NCBI RefSeq assembly: GCF_018860625.1
Contig: NZ_JAHKQB010000029.1
Coordinates: 448,073-512,072, forward strand
Direction of reading: 5' to 3'
Origin: Paracoccus sp. C2R09
GTDB lineage: Bacteria; Pseudomonadota; Alphaproteobacteria; Rhodobacterales; Rhodobacteraceae
Length of the DNA: 64,000 bases
The notes beneath the pieces are model-generated. The model had not been told where the DNA came from. It saw only the letters and a list, made by a program, of their open reading frames with translations, and did not search any database. Position numbers and translations under genes: made by a program. Below are positions 53,791 to 63,858 of the stretch, piece after piece (position 1 is the first letter of the stretch; each line of letters begins with the position of its first letter).

Positions 53791-53853
53791 GACAAGGCCC
53801 TTCCGCTGCTTTAGGAAGAGCATAGGGAACCAACAGGGAGGCGACCAGATCGA

Positions 53854-54399
53854 ATGCCCGAAAACGGTGACAAAAGCGTGAGTGCCGAAGGCCTTGCCGC
53901 AGCCGCCAGCAAGGCGTCGAAGGGCGGCCTGCCCCCGGTGCATCTGTGGAACCCGCCCTATTGCGGCGAGATGGACATGCAGATCCGCGCGGATGGCAGC
54001 TGGTGGCACGAAGGCACGCCCATCGGCCGTCCCGCACTGGTGCGGCTGTTCGCATCCATCCTGAAACGAGAGGATGGCCGCTTCTTCCTTGTCACCCCGG
54101 TCGAGAAGGTCGGCATCACCGTCGAGGACGCCCCCTTCATCGCCGTCGATGCCGAGATTGCGCCCGACCGGATCGAGTTCACGACCAATCTGGGCGACAG
54201 CGTCGTGGCCGATGCGGAACACGCGATCATCCTGCGGGGCGATGCGCAGAACCCGCGCCCCTATGTGCATGTCCGCCGGGGCCTCGAGGCGCTGATCGAC
54301 CGCAAGACGTTCTATCGCCTCGCTGCCGCGGCCGAACCCGGACCCGGGGGCCGGCTGGGGCTGAAATCCGGCGGCGCCTTCTTCGCGCTGGAGCCCTGA
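53854..54399 (+). CDS. DUF1285 domain protein
   Basis: Protein of 181 residues. DUF1285 blocks are HLWNPPYCGEMDMQIRADGSWWHEGTPIGRPALVRLFASILKREDGRFFLVTPVEKV, then YVHVRRGLEALIDRKTFYRL. There is no signal or membrane segment. The structure in this family is known from Shewanella but the function is not. Its stop shares one base with the start of the hydroxypyruvate isomerase-like gene, so the two are coupled. Confidence 0.85.
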   Translation: MPENGDKSVSAEGLAAAASKASKGGLPPVHLWNPPYCGEMDMQIRADGSWWHEGTPIGRPALVRLFASILKREDGRFFLVTPVEKVGITVEDAPFIAVDAEIAPDRIEFTTNLGDSVVADAEHAIILRGDAQNPRPYVHVRRGLEALIDRKTFYRLAAAAEPGPGGRLGLKSGGAFFALEP

Positions 54400-55178
54400 T
54401 GCCGCGTTTTGCCGCGAACCTAACGATGCTGTTCACGGAACTGCCGCTGACCGAGCGTTTCGCCGCCGCCGCCGAGGCCGGGTTCGCGGGGGTCGAGATC
54501 CTGTTCCCCTATGACACGGCCACGCCCGAACTGAAGCGGGCCTGCAAGGCGGCCGGGCTGGACTTCGTGCTGATCAATGCCCCGCCCCCGAACTGGGCCG
54601 GGGGCGCGCGCGGGTTCGCGGCAATACCGGGCCTGCAGGAACGGTTCCAGCGCGATTTCGAACGCAGCCTGCGGGTGGCGCAGGTTCTGGGCGCGCGGCA
54701 TATCCATCTGATGGCCGGCAAGGCCCAGGGCGACGAGGCGATGGAGACCTATGTCGCGAACCTTGCCTGGGCCGCGAAACGCGCGCCCCATGCCAGCCTG
54801 ACGATCGAACCGCTGAACGCGACCGACAGGCCGGGCTATTTCCTCGACGGCTTCGACATGGCGGTCGAGGTGATCGATCGGGTCGGCGCACCGAACCTTG
54901 GGCTGCAATTCGACACCTATCACGCGCAGTCCATCACGGGGGATGCGCTGGCGACATGGGCACGGGTCAAGTCCCATGTCCGGCATGTTCAGGTGGCAGC
55001 GCATCCCGGCCGGTCCGAGCCGGATGGCGGGGATCTGGATCATTCCGAATTCTTCGCCGCACTGGACGAGGACGGATATCGCGGCTGGGTCGGTGCGGAA
55101 TACATCCCCTTGCGCACCACGCATGTCGGGCTTGCATGGCTGCAACATGCCCTGCGAAAAGGCACCCTGCCCGCCTGA
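54399..55178 (+). CDS. hyi: hydroxypyruvate isomerase family TIM-barrel protein
   Basis: Xylose-isomerase-like TIM-barrel protein of 259 residues. Metal-binding and catalytic segments are visible: LTIEPLNATDRPGYFLDGFD (Glu), GLQFDTYHAQ (Asp), HVQVAAHPGRSEPDGGDLDHSEFF and GWVGAEYIP (Glu). It should interconvert hydroxypyruvate and tartronate semialdehyde, or a related sugar; related proteins act on erythrulose or other substrates. It overlaps the DUF1285 gene by one base and no glyoxylate genes are beside it, so the substrate is tentative. Confidence 0.82.
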   Translation: MPRFAANLTMLFTELPLTERFAAAAEAGFAGVEILFPYDTATPELKRACKAAGLDFVLINAPPPNWAGGARGFAAIPGLQERFQRDFERSLRVAQVLGARHIHLMAGKAQGDEAMETYVANLAWAAKRAPHASLTIEPLNATDRPGYFLDGFDMAVEVIDRVGAPNLGLQFDTYHAQSITGDALATWARVKSHVRHVQVAAHPGRSEPDGGDLDHSEFFAALDEDGYRGWVGAEYIPLRTTHVGLAWLQHALRKGTLPA

Positions 55179-55283
55179 TCCGCGCTATTTCGGGAACCCC
55201 GCACGCGGTCGCGTCGTTGCGCCATCAGATGTCAACATGCCGCCAAGCGCGGCGGACCCGAAGCGCCAACAGGAGCCAAGCTT

Positions 55284-55358
55284 ATGAATTCCATCGTCTA
55301 TATCGTCGGTCTTGTCGTGATCGTTCTGTTCATCCTGTCGTTCCTGGGTCTGCGCTGA
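55284..55358 (+). CDS. 24-residue single-helix membrane protein
   Basis: An ORF of 24 codons with AGGAG 8 bases before the ATG. The peptide starts MNSIVYIVGLVVIVLFILSF and ends LGLR: one membrane helix over almost the full length with a C-terminal Arg. Such tiny proteins are easily missed in annotation. It lies between hyi and typA and has its own hairpin downstream. Conservation in relatives would decide whether it is real; no function can be inferred. Confidence 0.6.
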   Translation: MNSIVYIVGLVVIVLFILSFLGLR

Positions 55359-55388
55359 TCCGAAGCCGCCAGCAATCTGGAACCTTCA

Positions 55389-55409
55389 TCGGGCGCCATT
55401 GCGGCGCCC
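55389..55409 (+). terminator. stem-loop after the 24-residue gene
   Basis: Perfect 8-bp arms CGGGCGCC/GGCGCCCG with a 5-base loop; no T-tract, so it may be a weak terminator. Confidence 0.5.
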
Positions 55410-55518
55410 GTTGGCATTTGTGACGCTTTGCCGAACACGCGACGGCATTTCATTTGCGTACTGGTAATGGGGTCTCTTATCGGCTAGGGCCAGCCGCGAA
55501 GCGCAAGGAAGGCCCCTT

Positions 55519-57339
55519 ATGGATATCCGCAATATCGCAATCATCGCCCACGTCGACCATGGCAAGACCACGCTGGTCGACCAGCTGTTGAAGCAATCGG
55601 GGTCGTTCCGCGAGAACCAGGCCGTGGCGGAACGCGCCATGGACAGCAACGACATCGAACGCGAACGCGGGATCACCATCCTTGCCAAGGCCACCTCGGT
55701 CGAATGGAAGGGCACGCGGATCAACATCGTCGACACGCCGGGCCACGCCGATTTCGGCGGCGAGGTCGAGCGCATCCTGTCGATGGTCGATGGCGTCTGC
55801 CTGCTGGTCGATGCCGCCGAAGGCCCGATGCCCCAGACGAAGTTCGTGACCTCGAAGGCGCTGGCGCTCGGCCTTCGTCCGATCGTCGTGCTGAACAAGG
55901 TCGACAAGCCCGCCGCCGAACCCGAAGAGGCGCTGAACGACGTGTTCGACCTGTTCGCGAACCTTGGCGCCAACGACGAACAGCTGGACTTCCCCCATCT
56001 CTATGCCTCGGGCATCGGTGGCTGGTGCGACGAGGGGCTGGACGGCCCGCGTCAGGACATGTCCGCGCTGTTCGACCTGATCCTGAAGCATGTCGAGCCG
56101 CCGAAGCAGATCGCCAAGGCCGACGAACCCTTCCAGATGCTGGCCACCACGCTTGGCGCCGACAACTTCCTCGGCCGTCTGCTGACGGGCCGGGTCGAGG
56201 CCGGTCGCGCCAAGGCGGGCGACACGGTCAAGGCGCTGTCGCGCGACGGCCAGCGGATCGAACAGTTCCGCATCAGCAAGGTCCTGGCCTTCCGCGGCCT
56301 GCTGCAGCAGCCGATCGAGGAAGCCGTCGCCGGCGACATCGTGACGCTGGCCGGCATGGCCAAGGCCACCGTGGCCGACACGATCTGCGCCCCCGAGATC
56401 GAGACCCCGATCCCCTCGCAGCCGATCGATCCCCCCACCATCAGCGTGACCTTCGGCATCAACGACAGCCCCCTGGCCGGTCGTGACGGCAGCAAGGTCC
56501 AGTCGCGCGTCATCCGCGAACGCCTGATGAAGGAGGCGGAATCGAACGTCGCCATCAAGATCGAGGACACCCCCGGCGGCGAGGCCTTCGTGGTCTCGGG
56601 CCGCGGCGAACTGCAGATGGGCGTCCTGATCGAGAACATGCGCCGCGAGGGCTTCGAGCTGTCGATCAGCCGCCCGCGCGTCATCTTCGGCGAAGAGAAC
56701 GGCCAGCGGACCGAACCGGTCGAGGAAGTCATCATCGATGTCGATGACGACTATACCGGCGTGGTCATCGAGAAGCTGACCGGCGACCGCAAGGGCGAGA
56801 TGGTCGACATGCGCCCCGCAGGCGTCGGCAAGACCCGCATCGTGGCCCATGTCCCCTCGCGCGGGCTGATCGGCTATCACGGCGAATTCATGACCGACAC
56901 GCGCGGCAACGGCGTGCTGAACCGCATCTTCCACGGATGGACCCCCTACAAGGGTCACATCCAGGGCCGCCGTCAGGGCGTCTTGATCAGCATGGAGGAC
57001 GGCGTCTCCGTCGCCTATGCGCTGTGGAACCTGGAAGATCGCGGCAAGATGTTCATCGGCTCGCAAGAGCAGGTGTATCAGGGCATGATCATCGGCGAGC
57101 ACAGCCGTGACAACGACCTGGAAGTGAACCCGCTCAAGGGCAAGAAGCTGACCAACGTCCGCGCCTCGGGCACGGACGAGGCTGTCCGCCTGACGCCGCC
57201 CGTCCGCCTGTCGCTGGAAGAGGCCATCGCCTATATCAACGACGACGAGCTGGTCGAGGTCACGCCCAAGAACATCCGTCTGCGCAAGCGCTTCCTCGAC
57301 CCGCACGAGCGCAAGCGCCAGTCGCGCGCCGACAACTGA
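55519..57339 (+). CDS. typA: translational GTPase TypA (BipA)
   Basis: Ribosome-associated GTPase of 606 residues. G1 is [10 protein letters not shown], the switch and G3 region is [15 protein letters not shown]4 is NKVDKP. The EF-G-like domains II, III and V follow, then the C-terminal domain unique to TypA with [19 protein letters not shown]. It acts in ribosome assembly and stress or cold adaptation. AAGGAAGG precedes the ATG. A terminator follows. Confidence 0.96.
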   Translation: MDIRNIAIIAHVDHGKTTLVDQLLKQSGSFRENQAVAERAMDSNDIERERGITILAKATSVEWKGTRINIVDTPGHADFGGEVERILSMVDGVCLLVDAAEGPMPQTKFVTSKALALGLRPIVVLNKVDKPAAEPEEALNDVFDLFANLGANDEQLDFPHLYASGIGGWCDEGLDGPRQDMSALFDLILKHVEPPKQIAKADEPFQMLATTLGADNFLGRLLTGRVEAGRAKAGDTVKALSRDGQRIEQFRISKVLAFRGLLQQPIEEAVAGDIVTLAGMAKATVADTICAPEIETPIPSQPIDPPTISVTFGINDSPLAGRDGSKVQSRVIRERLMKEAESNVAIKIEDTPGGEAFVVSGRGELQMGVLIENMRREGFELSISRPRVIFGEENGQRTEPVEEVIIDVDDDYTGVVIEKLTGDRKGEMVDMRPAGVGKTRIVAHVPSRGLIGYHGEFMTDTRGNGVLNRIFHGWTPYKGHIQGRRQGVLISMEDGVSVAYALWNLEDRGKMFIGSQEQVYQGMIIGEHSRDNDLEVNPLKGKKLTNVRASGTDEAVRLTPPVRLSLEEAIAYINDDELVEVTPKNIRLRKRFLDPHERKRQSRADN

Positions 57340-57353
57340 TTTCGGAATGGACG

Positions 57354-57382
57354 GGCCCGGAGATTTCCGGGCCTCGTCTTTT
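57354..57382 (+). terminator. terminator after typA
   Basis: 7-bp stem GGCCCGG/CCGGGCC with a 6-base loop, then TCGTCTTTTC. Confidence 0.8.
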
Positions 57383-57428
57383 CAGACGGTTGTCGTTTTA
57401 GACAGATCGCAATTCGACTATCTGAAAC

Positions 57429-57434
57429 TATAAT
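57429..57434 (+). promoter_or_regulatory. candidate -10 element TATAAT
   Basis: A perfect TATAAT in a locally AT-rich stretch, unusual in this GC-rich window, about 160 bases before the TetR start. TCGCAA lies 16 bases upstream and is a poor -35 candidate. Confidence 0.35.
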
Positions 57435-57481
57435 CCATATTGGCCGTTCGGTGAGAGTGGCGGGTGAGACCGCTTCGGATG

Positions 57482-57500
57482 TTTCAACTGGGGGTTGAAA
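57482..57500. promoter_or_regulatory. operator-like palindrome upstream of the TetR gene
   Basis: Perfect arms TTTCAAC/GTTGAAA with a 5-base centre, about 90 bases before the listed start and downstream of the TATAAT. Symmetric sites of this size are typical TetR operators, so autoregulation is likely. Confidence 0.5.
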
Positions 57501-57591
57501 TCGTCGCCGTGTCGCTCAGATAGTGAAGAAGACGTTGTTTGCCAGTTCCACTGATTTCGATGATCCCCACCAGCAGCCGGGTCTTGTGGCA

Positions 57592-58230
57592 ATGAACATA
57601 CTGAACAGCACCAAATCGTCGATGGGCCTGCACGAGCAGGCGATCAACGTCACGCTGGAGCTTATGGACGACATGCACAGCGCCACGCCGAGCGTCTCCG
57701 AGGTGGCACGCGCCATCGGGATGCCCGAGGAACGGTTGCGATCCATGTTCCCCGACGATCAGCACCTTCTGATCGCGGTCGTCGAACAGGCACTGGTGCT
57801 GTTGATCGACAGCTGCACCCGCTCGGTCGTCAAGGTGGACCCGAACGATCCCGTCGCGCAGTTCACCGCGATCGGGGACGCCTATCTCGAATGGGCCGAC
57901 CGCAATCGCGGGCAGTTCCGCCTGATGTCCGACGAACGCCTGATGACCGTCCTGCACGAACCGAAGCTGCGGCGTTACCTGAATTCGCTGGTGGCGCTGA
58001 TGAAGCGACTGCTGAAGCGCGCCCTGGACAACGGACAGCTGCACCCCAAGGAGAATATCGAGCAGATGGTCCTGTCGTCGCGCTGCTTCGCCTATGGCAC
58101 GGCGCGGATGATCGTGGACGGACGGATGGGGGAATGGGCCCCCGGCGCGGACCCCATGGTGACCGCCAAGCAGTTGATCCGCGATTTCGTGCGTCGCATG
58201 GCCCGCAGCAGCCTTCCCCAGCACGCGTGA
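57592..58230 (+). CDS. TetR family regulator
   Basis: Protein of about 212 residues. The HTH is in residues 14-60 (GLHEQAINVTLELMDDMHSATPSVSEVARAIGMPEERLRSMFPDDQHLL), and the rest is a helical ligand-binding domain (EWADRNRGQFRLMSDERLMTVLH). I prefer ATG 57592, 12 residues before helix 1; a GTG at 57523 would add 23 residues with no ribosome binding site. It lies just before ahcY-metK on the same strand, with only 72 bases between, so it may be cotranscribed with or control them. A palindrome upstream suggests autoregulation. Ligand unknown. Confidence 0.75.
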   Translation: MNILNSTKSSMGLHEQAINVTLELMDDMHSATPSVSEVARAIGMPEERLRSMFPDDQHLLIAVVEQALVLLIDSCTRSVVKVDPNDPVAQFTAIGDAYLEWADRNRGQFRLMSDERLMTVLHEPKLRRYLNSLVALMKRLLKRALDNGQLHPKENIEQMVLSSRCFAYGTARMIVDGRMGEWAPGADPMVTAKQLIRDFVRRMARSSLPQHA

Positions 58231-58302
58231 CGGAATAGCCCCTTTCGGTCACGGGGGGCATGCGGTATCGGTCGTTCAAACTGAATGGACGAAGGCGAAG
58301 CC

Positions 58303-59688
58303 GTGACCGATTACATCATCAAGGATATCGCGCTGGCCGATTACGGCCGCAAGGAACTGGACATCGCGGAAACCGAGATGCCCGGCCTGATGGCGCTGCG
58401 CGCCGAATATGGCGAAGCGAAGCCGCTGGCGGGCGCGCGGATCGTAGGCAGCCTGCACATGACGATCCAGACCGCCGTGCTGATCGAGACGCTGGTCGAC
58501 CTGGGCGCGGATGTCCGTTGGGCATCGTGCAACATCTACTCGACCCAGGATCATGCCGCCGCGGCCATCGCCGCCAGCGGCGTGCCGGTCTTCGCGATCA
58601 AGGGTCAGACGCTGGCCGAACACTGGGATTACCTGGACCGTTCGTTCCAGTTCGAGGAAGGCCCGAACCTGATCCTCGATGATGGCGGCGATGCGACGAT
58701 GTATGTCCTTCTGGGCGCACGCGCCGAAGCGGGCGAGGACATCATCCCGGTCCCCGAATCCGAGGAGGAAGAGGTCGTCAAGGCGCAGATCCGCAAGCGC
58801 ATGGCGCAATCGCCCGGCTGGTTCACCAAGACCCGCGACCAGATCCTGGGCGTGTCCGAGGAAACGACGACCGGCGTGCATCGCCTCTATGATCTGCAGA
58901 AGAACGGCCAGCTGCCCTTCCCCGCGATCAATGTGAACGACAGCGTCACCAAGTCGAAATTCGACAACAAGTACGGTTGCAAGGAATCGCTGGTCGACGG
59001 CATCCGTCGCGCGACCGACGTGATGATGGCCGGCAAGGTCGCCGTCGTCTGCGGTTACGGCGATGTCGGCAAGGGCAGCGCTGCCAGCCTTCAGGGCGCC
59101 GGCGCCCGTGTGAAGGTGACCGAGGTCGATCCGATCTGCGCGCTCCAGGCCGCCATGGACGGGTTCGAGGTCGTGACCCTGGAAGAGGTCGCGGGTACCG
59201 CCGACATCTTCGTCACCACCACGGGCAACCGCGATGTCATCCGCCTCGAGCATATGCGCGAGATGAAGGACATGGCGATCGTCGGCAATATCGGCCATTT
59301 CGACAACGAGATCCAGGTGGCCAGCCTGCGCAACCACAAATGGACCAACGTCAAGGACCAGGTGGACATGATCGAGATGCCCTCGGGCAATCGCATCATC
59401 CTGCTGAGCCAAGGCCGCCTGCTGAACCTGGGCAACGCCACCGGGCACCCGTCCTTCGTGATGTCCGCCAGCTTCACCAACCAGGTGCTGGCCCAGATCG
59501 AGCTGTGGACCAAGGGCGACGACTACAAGCCCGGCGTCTACATCCTGCCCAAGCATCTGGACGAGAAGGTCGCGATGCTGCACCTGGAAAAGGTCGGCGC
59601 GAAACTGTCCAAGCTGTCGAAGGAACAGGCCGACTATATCGGCGTTACGCCCGAAGGCCCGTTCAAATCAGATCATTACCGGTACTGA
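58303..59688 (+). CDS. ahcY: adenosylhomocysteinase
   Basis: Enzyme of about 461 residues that hydrolyses S-adenosylhomocysteine to adenosine and homocysteine, removing product inhibition from methyltransferases. Visible blocks are [37 protein letters not shown], the NAD-binding [23 protein letters not shown] and a C-terminal KSDHYRY. The GTG at 58303 with GAAGG seven bases upstream is preferred; an ATG six codons earlier lacks a site. metK follows after 5 bases. No SAH riboswitch is evident in the leader. Confidence 0.96.
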   Translation: MTDYIIKDIALADYGRKELDIAETEMPGLMALRAEYGEAKPLAGARIVGSLHMTIQTAVLIETLVDLGADVRWASCNIYSTQDHAAAAIAASGVPVFAIKGQTLAEHWDYLDRSFQFEEGPNLILDDGGDATMYVLLGARAEAGEDIIPVPESEEEEVVKAQIRKRMAQSPGWFTKTRDQILGVSEETTTGVHRLYDLQKNGQLPFPAINVNDSVTKSKFDNKYGCKESLVDGIRRATDVMMAGKVAVVCGYGDVGKGSAASLQGAGARVKVTEVDPICALQAAMDGFEVVTLEEVAGTADIFVTTTGNRDVIRLEHMREMKDMAIVGNIGHFDNEIQVASLRNHKWTNVKDQVDMIEMPSGNRIILLSQGRLLNLGNATGHPSFVMSASFTNQVLAQIELWTKGDDYKPGVYILPKHLDEKVAMLHLEKVGAKLSKLSKEQADYIGVTPEGPFKSDHYRY

Positions 59689-59693
59689 CGCAT

Positions 59694-60872
<1,179 letters not shown>

Positions 60873-60880
60873 CGATCGGC

Positions 60881-60905
60881 AAGGCCGCCCCTTCGGGCGG
60901 CCTTT
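60881..60905 (+). terminator. terminator after metK
   Basis: Perfect 10-bp stem AAGGCCGCCC/GGGCGGCCTT with a CTTC loop and a short T-tract; the arms include A and T runs so it may also serve the convergent COQ10-like gene. Confidence 0.8.
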
Positions 60906-60910
60906 GCATT

Positions 60911-61372
60911 TCAGCCATACAGCTTCTTCGCGCGCTCTTCGAAGGCGCGAACGATCCGCGACATCGCCTCGCCGAAGACCACGCCGATAAGGCGCTGCAG
61001 GATCATGTTCTTGAATTCGAAATCGACGAAGAAATCGACGTGGCAGCCGCCATCGGGCCTGTCGGTGAATACCCAGCCGCTGCGCATGTATTTGAACGGA
61101 CCGTCCAGATATTCGGTGTCGATCTTCAGCTGGCCGTCCTGGTTGCGGGGCCACAGCACGACGCGGCTGCCGAAGCGTTCGCGAAAGACCTTGAAGCTGA
61201 TCACCAGATCGGCCGCGATCTCGGTCGCGCCATCGGGGCGTTCATTGCGCGACCGGATGCGGGCCGCGCTGTTCCAAGGCAGAAACTCGGGATAGCTTTC
61301 GATGTCGGCCACGAGGTCGAACATCTGCTGGGCGGTATAGGGGAGGTTACGGCTGTCTTCGGTATGCGGCAC
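60911..61372 (-). CDS. COQ10/RatA-type SRPBCC domain protein
   Basis: Protein of about 153 residues with the START-like fold used by COQ10 and RatA. Blocks are LPYTAQQMFDLVADIESYPEFLPWNSAARI, then the GPFKYMRSGWVFTD strand and FFVDFEFKN. In mitochondria and alphaproteobacteria the family binds ubiquinone and aids its use in respiration; RatA annotation (ribosome toxin) is common but less likely here. I chose the GTG at 61372, which gives the typical N-terminus; a TTG two codons upstream is possible. Confidence 0.85.
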   Translation of the reverse strand: MPHTEDSRNLPYTAQQMFDLVADIESYPEFLPWNSAARIRSRNERPDGATEIAADLVISFKVFRERFGSRVVLWPRNQDGQLKIDTEYLDGPFKYMRSGWVFTDRPDGGCHVDFFVDFEFKNMILQRLIGVVFGEAMSRIVRAFEERAKKLYG

Positions 61373-61445
61373 GGGCAAGGCTCTTGAGTTTCAACGCGGG
61401 CTCTGGTTCGGTTCGTCCCGAGGGACTTAGCAGGCGGACGTGGCG

Positions 61446-61628
61446 ATGAACAACATGATCTGGCTGATCCGTGCCGCAAGATGGGCGCGCAGACCCCCAA
61501 GCGCGAAGATGGTCAAGCTGGTCTTCGGGATCATCGCAGCCGGGCTGCTGCTGCTGGCGCTGGAAAAGATGGGCCTGTGGCCCGATTGGGCCACGATGGA
61601 CACCAGGCGCCCCCGCGTTCCGCGCTGA
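61446..61628 (+). CDS. small single-helix membrane protein
   Basis: Protein of 60 residues: basic N-terminus (WLIRAARWARRPP), a membrane helix at about residues 25-40 (VFGIIAAGLLLLALEKMG), then PDWATMD and an Arg-rich end. It resembles small conserved Rhodobacteraceae proteins with a PDWA motif after the helix. The ribosome binding site is weak (GCGGA), and a GTG lies two codons upstream. Its stop is next to the stop of a convergent tiny gene. Confidence 0.6.
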   Translation: MNNMIWLIRAARWARRPPSAKMVKLVFGIIAAGLLLLALEKMGLWPDWATMDTRRPRVPR

Positions 61629-61733
61629 TCAGCGGCGGGCCCTGACCCGGACCGGTTCACGGCGCGGCAGGCCCAGATGGGCGGTGATGCCGAAGGCGGT
61701 AAGCAGGCCGAAAAGGCCGAGGATCGTCGTCAT
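61629..61733 (-). CDS. 34-residue single-helix membrane protein
   Basis: An ORF of 34 codons with AGGAG 6 bases before the ATG. The peptide starts MTTILGLFGLLTAFGITAHLG and ends with an Arg-rich tail (PRREPVRVRARR), so an N-out membrane helix with a positive cytoplasmic end is expected. It ends right at the stop of the convergent 60-residue gene. Function unknown; the strong ribosome binding site is the main support. Confidence 0.6.
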   Translation of the reverse strand: MTTILGLFGLLTAFGITAHLGLPRREPVRVRARR

Positions 61734-61764
61734 GTCGTTCTCCTGTTCCCTTCGTCAGACTTGG

Positions 61765-62601
61765 TCACGGTTCGCTGACTGCAAATGTGTCACATTGCCC
61801 CATCTCGCCCGACCGGAAGCCCCGGATGAACCAGTCCTGGCGCTGTGCCGCCGTTCCGTGGGTAAAACTGTCGGGCATCGGTGTGGTTCCCGCGCTGGCC
61901 TGGATCACGTCGTCGCCGACCGCATGGGCCGCGCCCAGGGCTTCGTCGATATCGCCTTCCTCCAGCGTCCCGAAGCGGTCCTGCGCCCGGCGTGCCCAGA
62001 TCCCGGCATAGCAGTCGGCCTGCAGCTCGGCCCGGACCGAGATCTCGTTCGCGCGGGTTTCGGATTGCTGCTGACGGGCACGGTTCACCGCGCCCAGCAC
62101 GCCGGTCAGGTTCTGCACATGGTGCCCGACCTCGTGCGCAACGACATAGGCTGCGGCGAAATCGCCCCCGGCGCCCATGCGTTCGGCCATCATGTCGAAG
62201 AAATCCGTATCCAGATAGATCTTCTGATCGCCCGGGCAATAGAACGGCCCCATGGCCGAGGACGCGCCCCCGCAGGCCGACTGGACCGCCCCGCGGAACA
62301 GCACCAGCGAAGGATCCACATATTGGCGCTGCGCCTGCGCGGGCAGCGTGTCGGCCCAGATCTCCTCGGTATCGGCCAGGACCACCGAAACGAACTGCCC
62401 CCATTCCTCGTCGCGCTGCGACAGCGGTGCGCTGCTGCCCTGGCTGCCGCCGTTCAGAAGCGGGCTGACATCGATGTTGAAGAAATAGCCGATCGCCAGC
62501 ACGATCAGCACGCCCCCCGCCCCGAGCCCGCCGATCCTTGCGCCGCCCGAACTGCGCCTGTCCTCGATATTGCCGCTTCCGCGGCGTCCGCGCCATTTCA
62601 T
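61765..62601 (-). CDS. neutral zinc metallopeptidase, YpfJ-like
   Basis: Protein of 278 residues. The N-terminus is Arg-rich (MKWRGRRGSGNIEDRR), a membrane anchor follows (GVLIVLAIGYFF, about residues 30-41), and the catalytic domain has HEVGHHVQNL with the downstream Glu/Asp metal ligand. YpfJ/KPN_02809-type peptidases are membrane-anchored zinc enzymes of unknown substrate. The start at 62601 is preferred over upstream Met codons because it places the anchor correctly and follows GGGG. It diverges from yqaA. Confidence 0.87.
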   Translation of the reverse strand: MKWRGRRGSGNIEDRRSSGGARIGGLGAGGVLIVLAIGYFFNIDVSPLLNGGSQGSSAPLSQRDEEWGQFVSVVLADTEEIWADTLPAQAQRQYVDPSLVLFRGAVQSACGGASSAMGPFYCPGDQKIYLDTDFFDMMAERMGAGGDFAAAYVVAHEVGHHVQNLTGVLGAVNRARQQQSETRANEISVRAELQADCYAGIWARRAQDRFGTLEEGDIDEALGAAHAVGDDVIQASAGTTPMPDSFTHGTAAQRQDWFIRGFRSGEMGQCDTFAVSEP

Positions 62602-62723
62602 CGACCACCCCTGCATCTGCCGATCGTTCGCCACCATCACAGCCTTGCGACATACGTGCAAGATGCTTGACCTGAGCGGCCTCAATCTGGATGCAGGACG
62701 CAAAAGTTACGAGGGACGTTTTC

Positions 62724-63302
62724 ATGCTGCGCAGGCTTTACGACTGGACCATGGGGCTTGCGGGCCACAAGAACGCGGATACCGCGCTTTTCGCGGTCAG
62801 CTTCATCGAAAGCTCGATCTTTCCGATCCCGCCCGACGTGCTGATGATCCCCATGGTGCTGGCGCGCCGCGCACGGGCCTGGGTGATCGCGGCAATCGCC
62901 ACCTGCGGATCGGTCGCGGGCGCGCTGCTGGGCTACTGGATCGGGGCGCTGCTGATGGACAGCGTTGGCCAATGGGTGCTGACGCTTTACGGCAAGCAGC
63001 ACGCCTATGACACGCTGGCCGCGCAATTCGCGGCGCATGGGGGCTGGGCGGTCCTGTTCGCGGCGCTGACGCCCTTCCCGTTCAAGGTGATCACCATCTT
63101 CTCGGGGGCGGTCGGCTTCTCGTTGCCGCTGTTCATCCTGACATCGGTCCTGGGGCGCGCGGGGCGGTTCTTCATCGTGGCGGGGCTTCTCTATCGCTTC
63201 GGGCCGCCGATCCGCGATTTCATCGAACGCAGGCTGGGCCTCGTCTTCACCATCTTCATGATCTGCCTGATCGGCGGGTTCGCAGCACTGAGGTTCATGT
63301 GA
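62724..63302 (+). CDS. YqaA family (SNARE-associated / DedA-like) membrane protein
   Basis: Protein of 192 residues with four to five predicted helices. The SNARE-associated-type core is FIESSIFPIPPDVLMIPMVLARR, followed by AALTPFPFKVITIFSGAVGF, in which the conserved Pro and Phe residues match the DedA/VTT superfamily. These proteins act in lipid flipping or polyprenyl phosphate recycling. GAGGGAC lies 6-8 bases before the ATG at 62724, so the earlier ATG is rejected. It overlaps dsbB by 4 bases (GTGA). Confidence 0.87.
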   Translation: MLRRLYDWTMGLAGHKNADTALFAVSFIESSIFPIPPDVLMIPMVLARRARAWVIAAIATCGSVAGALLGYWIGALLMDSVGQWVLTLYGKQHAYDTLAAQFAAHGGWAVLFAALTPFPFKVITIFSGAVGFSLPLFILTSVLGRAGRFFIVAGLLYRFGPPIRDFIERRLGLVFTIFMICLIGGFAALRFM

Positions 63303-63775
63303 CCGGATATCGTCTTTCCCTGTTCGCCGCCGCCGGTTCGGCCTTCCTTCTGATCGCGGCGCTGACCTTCCAGGCCGCAGGCTATGCCCCGTGCGAGCTG
63401 TGCATCCTGCAGCGCTGGCCCCATCTGGCGGCCATCGTCATCGGCGGGCTGGTCTGGCTGACCGGCCGCGTCCGGGCGCTGGCGATCCTTGGCATGATCG
63501 CCGCAGGCGCCGCGATGGGCTTCGCGATCTTCCATGTCGGGGTGGAAATGCAGCTGTGGGACGGCCCGCAGCACTGTTCGGGCGGCGTGGGCGATTTTGC
63601 CCGCATGTCCACGCAGGATTTGATGGCACGCCTGCAGGACGCCCCCGTCACCCGCTGCGACGAGGTCGCCTGGAGCATGTTCGGTGTGTCCATGGCCGGC
63701 TGGAACGCCGTCTTCTCGGCCGGGCTGGCCGCGATCTGGGCAATGGCCGCGGTCAGGGCGGGTCGGGGGCGCTGA
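63299..63775 (+). CDS. disulfide bond formation protein B
   Basis: Inner membrane protein of 158 residues with four predicted helices. The first redox pair is CELC (Cys32, Cys35) and the second is Cys93 and Cys120 (QHCSGG and TRCDE), matching DsbB. It should reoxidise DsbA and pass electrons to ubiquinone. The GTG start overlaps the yqaA stop by 4 bases. No dsbA is in the window. Confidence 0.9.
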   Translation: MTGYRLSLFAAAGSAFLLIAALTFQAAGYAPCELCILQRWPHLAAIVIGGLVWLTGRVRALAILGMIAAGAAMGFAIFHVGVEMQLWDGPQHCSGGVGDFARMSTQDLMARLQDAPVTRCDEVAWSMFGVSMAGWNAVFSAGLAAIWAMAAVRAGRGR

Positions 63776-63858
63776 GAAGCCCCTGATTCCGCACGCGCGA
63801 TTGCCCCGCGCCGCGTGCTCGGCTATACGGTAACTCGACTAGATCTTGAGGAAGACCC

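Noticed and set aside
55477..57306. Long minus-strand frame opposite typA
   Set aside because: It mirrors codon positions of typA, lacks a ribosome binding site and shows no domain; the same holds for long frames opposite pntAB and oppA.
58231..58302. Possible SAM/SAH riboswitch in the ahcY leader
   Set aside because: Only a short GGTCAC-like match is present; the conserved core and pseudoknot spacing of the SAM/SAH class are not seen.
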